This document shows, piece after piece, positions 61,366 through 64,000 of a stretch of DNA of 64,000 nucleotides (positions are counted from its first letter, which is position 1; each line of letters opens with the position of its first letter). The notes beneath the pieces were generated by a model, which saw nothing but the letters and a program-made list of their open reading frames with translations, searched no databases and was not told where the DNA came from. The stretch spans positions 6,063,501 through 6,127,500 of the forward strand of contig NC_021658.1 of NCBI RefSeq assembly GCF_000418325.1, in the 5' to 3' direction. The translations under genes were made by a program, and so were the position numbers. This DNA is from Sorangium cellulosum So0157-2 (lineage in GTDB: Bacteria > Myxococcota_A > Polyangia > Polyangiales > Polyangiaceae).

Positions 61366-63882
61366 CTACGGGGCGCCGAACGCCAGCACGCCCGCGTCGT
61401 CGGTCGTGTGGGCCCTGCCCTGCGTGATGCGGACCACGAGCTCCGCCCCTTGCGGCACGACGGCCACGTCGTAGCCGGCCCTCGGCGAGAGGCCGGTGAT
61501 CACGTGCCTGCGCGTCGTGGCGGGCACCCGGTAGGACACCGGCCCCGGGGTCGCTTGGAGGTCCGAGCGGAAGAGGACGGCCCGGCCGGCCACCAGGGCG
61601 CCCTCGACGCCGGAGCCCTGGGCGCCCTCGATCCGCACGGCTGCGTCCATCGTCGCGCCCGCGTCCGCGCCTTGCAGCACGTGGAGGAAGCGGACGTCCG
61701 CGGGGCCGGCCGGGTCCTCCACGACGAGGCGGTGGGTCGTCGGCTCCATCTCCGCCGCGTCGTCGACGTCCTCGACCGGCACGGCCGTCATGCGCGCGCT
61801 GCGGGGCAGGAGGCTCTGGACGAACAGCGCCTGCCCCCTCGGGGTCACGGCGGTGGCCGTCCGGCCCGAGATCTGCGGCGCCGCGGTGGTCATCAGGTTG
61901 AACCGCTTGAACCGGCCGGCGGTGCGCGAGGCCGCGCGGTCGTAGACCACCACGTGATCGGGCTCCAGCCAGACGACCGACCGGCTCGCGTGGACGATGT
62001 CGCGGGCGGCGTCCGACGGGACCCACGCGTTCGGGCGGGTGTTGTAGAGGTCCGTCGCGACACCCTCGGCGAACACGTAGCCTGCGCCCCGGCTCATGCG
62101 CGCGCTCGGGTCGCCGGCGGCGCGCCCCTCGCGCCACTGGCCGCCTCGCGGGGCGAGCTCCTTCTCGAACCAGCGCAGCCGCGACGGCTGGTCGTTCTGC
62201 AGGGAGAGGGTGTTGTGGTAGTCGGCCGTGGACCCGATGAGGTTGCTGGAGTAACTCGTGTGCTCCTTGGTCAGCCACTCTCCCTTCCGGTAGAGCTCGA
62301 TTTGATTGCAGTCGCCGAGCTGGTGGTTGATGGTGACCCAGCCGCACCGCCACGTGAACCACGTCGCGCTCTTGGTCCAGTCCGAGCGCGCGAGCACGGC
62401 GCCGCGGCCCGGCGCCCGCTCGAAGAAGACGGTGGGCATCGCCGGGCGCGGATCCGGCGGGAGCGGCGCTGCCGGGTCGAAGAGCAAGAAGCTCAGGATG
62501 GCCCGGCTCGGGACCGGCGAGCCCCAGACCTTGGACGTTCGCGCGTAGAGCGCGGGCGCGCCGCCCTCGAACGCGTTGGCCACGATCCAGCGCGACTTCT
62601 GCAAGCGCGCCGTGTTGCCGGTGAGGTGGTCGTAGACGCCCAGCGAGCCGAACACCTCGGCGAAGCGCGGCTCGACCCGGACCCGCAAGGTGTCGCCGTA
62701 GTTCGCCGCCTCGTACACCGGCCCGAGGTCGGGCATCGACGGGTACGTGACCGGGCCCGGCGAGATCGAGTGCAGGAAGCCGTCCGAGAACCGGTCCCAG
62801 TACCCGCTGCGCAAGAGGCCGATCTGCGGGCCTGACAGGGCGCGGGCGCCGTAGCCGGCCGTGTGGAGCGCGAGGAGCGCCTGGTGGAGGCACGCCAGCC
62901 CGCCGCCGTAGAGGAAGCCCTCCACGGGCAGGCCGCCGCTGGCCACGCCGAGGCCGTCGGGCGAGACGCCGAGGTGCTTGGCGGCGATCTCGGGGGCCTC
63001 GAAGACGGCGAAGGCCTGATAGAGCCAGGCGCCGGTGGCGTCCGCGCGGTAGCTGCGCAGCGTGTTGCCGAGCGCCTCCGGCGGGGTGTTCGGATCGAGC
63101 GGGCGGTCGTCCGCCTCGTCCATCGCGAGCGACATCAGCGTGACCTGGCGCAGGTGGCCGAGATAGAAGTTGTTCGCCGCCCACCGGAGCTGGAGCGGAT
63201 CGCGGAGCAGCGCCGGATCGTTCATGACGCCGACCGGGTGGGGGTGCTCGTTGCCCGCCGTGGCGGCGTGAAGGTTGTCGTCAGCCCACCTGAGAAAAAC
63301 CTGCCGTATTTTGGCCTTGTCCCCGGCGGAGAGCACGGGGCGGCCGCTCGCGTCGATCGCGCCGTAGATCCAGTCCACCGTCAGCGGGAACCCATCGCCC
63401 CACCAGCGCGAGCGGTCGCCGGTCGCGAACCCCGGGTCGCGGAAGGGCTTGTCGTCGGCGCTCCCCTTGCTCGCCTCCTCGATGGCGTACATCAGCAGGT
63501 TGCGCGCCCTGACGGCGTGGACCGGGCGGGCCGCGACGTCCGGATCGATGAGCGACATGAAGGCGAAGAACTCGGCATACGCCTCGGTCGGATATTGCAC
63601 GTAGGCGTTGGTGCCGCCGTCCGGCCACGCGGGGTTCGGCCGGCCATTCGGGTAGAAGCGGCCGTCGTACGCTGTGATGGCGCCCTGGAGCGCGGGCAGC
63701 ATGGCCTCCTTGTACATGCGGTTGCGGCTGTCGGCCGCCCACCCGCGCAGCCTGGGGAGGTGGTCTTTCGTGAGCCAGAGTCGCGGGTGCCCTGCGGTGG
63801 GCGCCGCGTCGGCGCGCGCCGCCGCGCCGACAAGGCCCAGAGAGAGCACCGCGGCGGTGAGGATGTGGTGAATCGGTCGCAT
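61366..63882 (-). CDS. secreted heparinase II/III-like polysaccharide lyase
   Basis: The start MRPIHHILTAAVLSLGLVGAAARADAAP is a signal peptide. The N-terminal ~450 residues resemble the alpha/alpha toroid of lyases (HPRLWLTKDHLPRLRGWAADSRNRMYKEAMLPAL, WWGDGFPLTVDWIYGAID, WADDNLHAATAGNEHPHPVGVMND). The C-terminal part holds the heparinase II/III-type beta-sandwich (FFERAPGRGAVLARSDWTKSATWFTWRCGWVTINHQLGDCNQIELYRKGEWLTKEHTSYSSN, SVVWLEPDHVVVYDRAAS). It probably cleaves a uronic-acid-containing polysaccharide outside the cell. It has 838 residues, is complete within the window and lies close to its right edge. Confidence 0.82.
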   Translation of the reverse strand: MRPIHHILTAAVLSLGLVGAAARADAAPTAGHPRLWLTKDHLPRLRGWAADSRNRMYKEAMLPALQGAITAYDGRFYPNGRPNPAWPDGGTNAYVQYPTEAYAEFFAFMSLIDPDVAARPVHAVRARNLLMYAIEEASKGSADDKPFRDPGFATGDRSRWWGDGFPLTVDWIYGAIDASGRPVLSAGDKAKIRQVFLRWADDNLHAATAGNEHPHPVGVMNDPALLRDPLQLRWAANNFYLGHLRQVTLMSLAMDEADDRPLDPNTPPEALGNTLRSYRADATGAWLYQAFAVFEAPEIAAKHLGVSPDGLGVASGGLPVEGFLYGGGLACLHQALLALHTAGYGARALSGPQIGLLRSGYWDRFSDGFLHSISPGPVTYPSMPDLGPVYEAANYGDTLRVRVEPRFAEVFGSLGVYDHLTGNTARLQKSRWIVANAFEGGAPALYARTSKVWGSPVPSRAILSFLLFDPAAPLPPDPRPAMPTVFFERAPGRGAVLARSDWTKSATWFTWRCGWVTINHQLGDCNQIELYRKGEWLTKEHTSYSSNLIGSTADYHNTLSLQNDQPSRLRWFEKELAPRGGQWREGRAAGDPSARMSRGAGYVFAEGVATDLYNTRPNAWVPSDAARDIVHASRSVVWLEPDHVVVYDRAASRTAGRFKRFNLMTTAAPQISGRTATAVTPRGQALFVQSLLPRSARMTAVPVEDVDDAAEMEPTTHRLVVEDPAGPADVRFLHVLQGADAGATMDAAVRIEGAQGSGVEGALVAGRAVLFRSDLQATPGPVSYRVPATTRRHVITGLSPRAGYDVAVVPQGAELVVRITQGRAHTTDDAGVLAFGAP

Positions 63883-64000
63883 GCGATCCTCGGTGTTGCT
63901 CGGCGCGAACAGCCGCGCCGGCCAGCGTCGATCGACGCCGAGCAGCACGCGTCATGCCGGGTACAAGCGTGCGCGCCCCGCGTCACCCCGAAAGCGCCGA

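Overview
The window is very GC-rich DNA (roughly 70% or more by eye). It has the marks of a large-genome myxobacterium of the Sorangium/Polyangiales type: many GTG starts, a eukaryote-like Ser/Thr kinase and PP2C phosphatase, PEGA-domain proteins, Gly-rich and Asp-rich lipoproteins, thrombospondin type-3 repeats, and MYXO-CTERM-like C-termini (Cys, hydrophobic helix, Arg cluster). The genus is an inference. I saw no rRNA, tRNA or CRISPR array. Long antisense open frames are common because of the GC content and are left out.

Region by region. 1-2.5 kb: an IS110-family transposase and the wreck of RHS (YD-repeat) genes joined by a 29-bp direct repeat. 2.6-5.3 kb: 6-phosphogluconate dehydrogenase, a GAF+STAS regulator and a small unknown protein. 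5.6-8.8 kb: an unknown 171-aa protein followed by a translationally coupled YcaO-TfuA pair, which looks like a RiPP or thioamidation-type modification locus. 8.9-14.9 kb: the most unusual block. A TIR-STAND NTPase with nine 120-bp TPR units lies between secreted-protein and nuclease-like genes. Two paralogous Rpn-like PD-(D/E)XK nucleases flank the block. Both carry a Shine-Dalgarno site plus ATG inside the gene at the same place, as expected for the intragenic antitoxins known from E. coli Rpn proteins. A 43-bp tandem array follows at 14.9-15.2 kb.

15.2-24.1 kb: a helical unknown protein, a secreted thrombospondin-3/DNRLRE-like protein, a complete four-gene BMP-type (nucleoside-like) ABC importer and a von Willebrand A lipoprotein. 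24.5-30.4 kb: a quinone-type oxidoreductase, a Phd/PIN toxin-antitoxin pair, a membrane metallophosphoesterase, a SUMF1-fold protein and a Tat-exported aldo/keto reductase. 31.2-36.1 kb: an odd GQAPIG-/Phe-Asp-rich lipoprotein, then a kinase plus PEGA/TPR envelope protein operon.

36.1-40.3 kb: a kelch-repeat lipoprotein gene split by about 585 bp that carries the start of an etfB gene in opposite orientation, bordered by a 71-bp direct repeat. This is either a real rearrangement or an assembly chimera. 40.5-48.1 kb: a thousand-residue Asp-rich thrombospondin-3 protein, a 24-bp-repeat lipoprotein, an IS701-like element inserted exactly at that gene's stop codon, and an OmpA/thrombospondin-3 porin. 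48.3-55.8 kb: a second metallophosphoesterase, a PP2C phosphatase, an imelysin plus di-haem oxidoreductase pair (probably iron related), an unknown Cys-containing protein and a Gly-rich beta-helix lipoprotein. 56-64 kb: mainly housekeeping genes (acyl-CoA dehydrogenase, GreB, glyoxalase, YciI) plus an AT-hook-like protein and a heparinase-like secreted enzyme.
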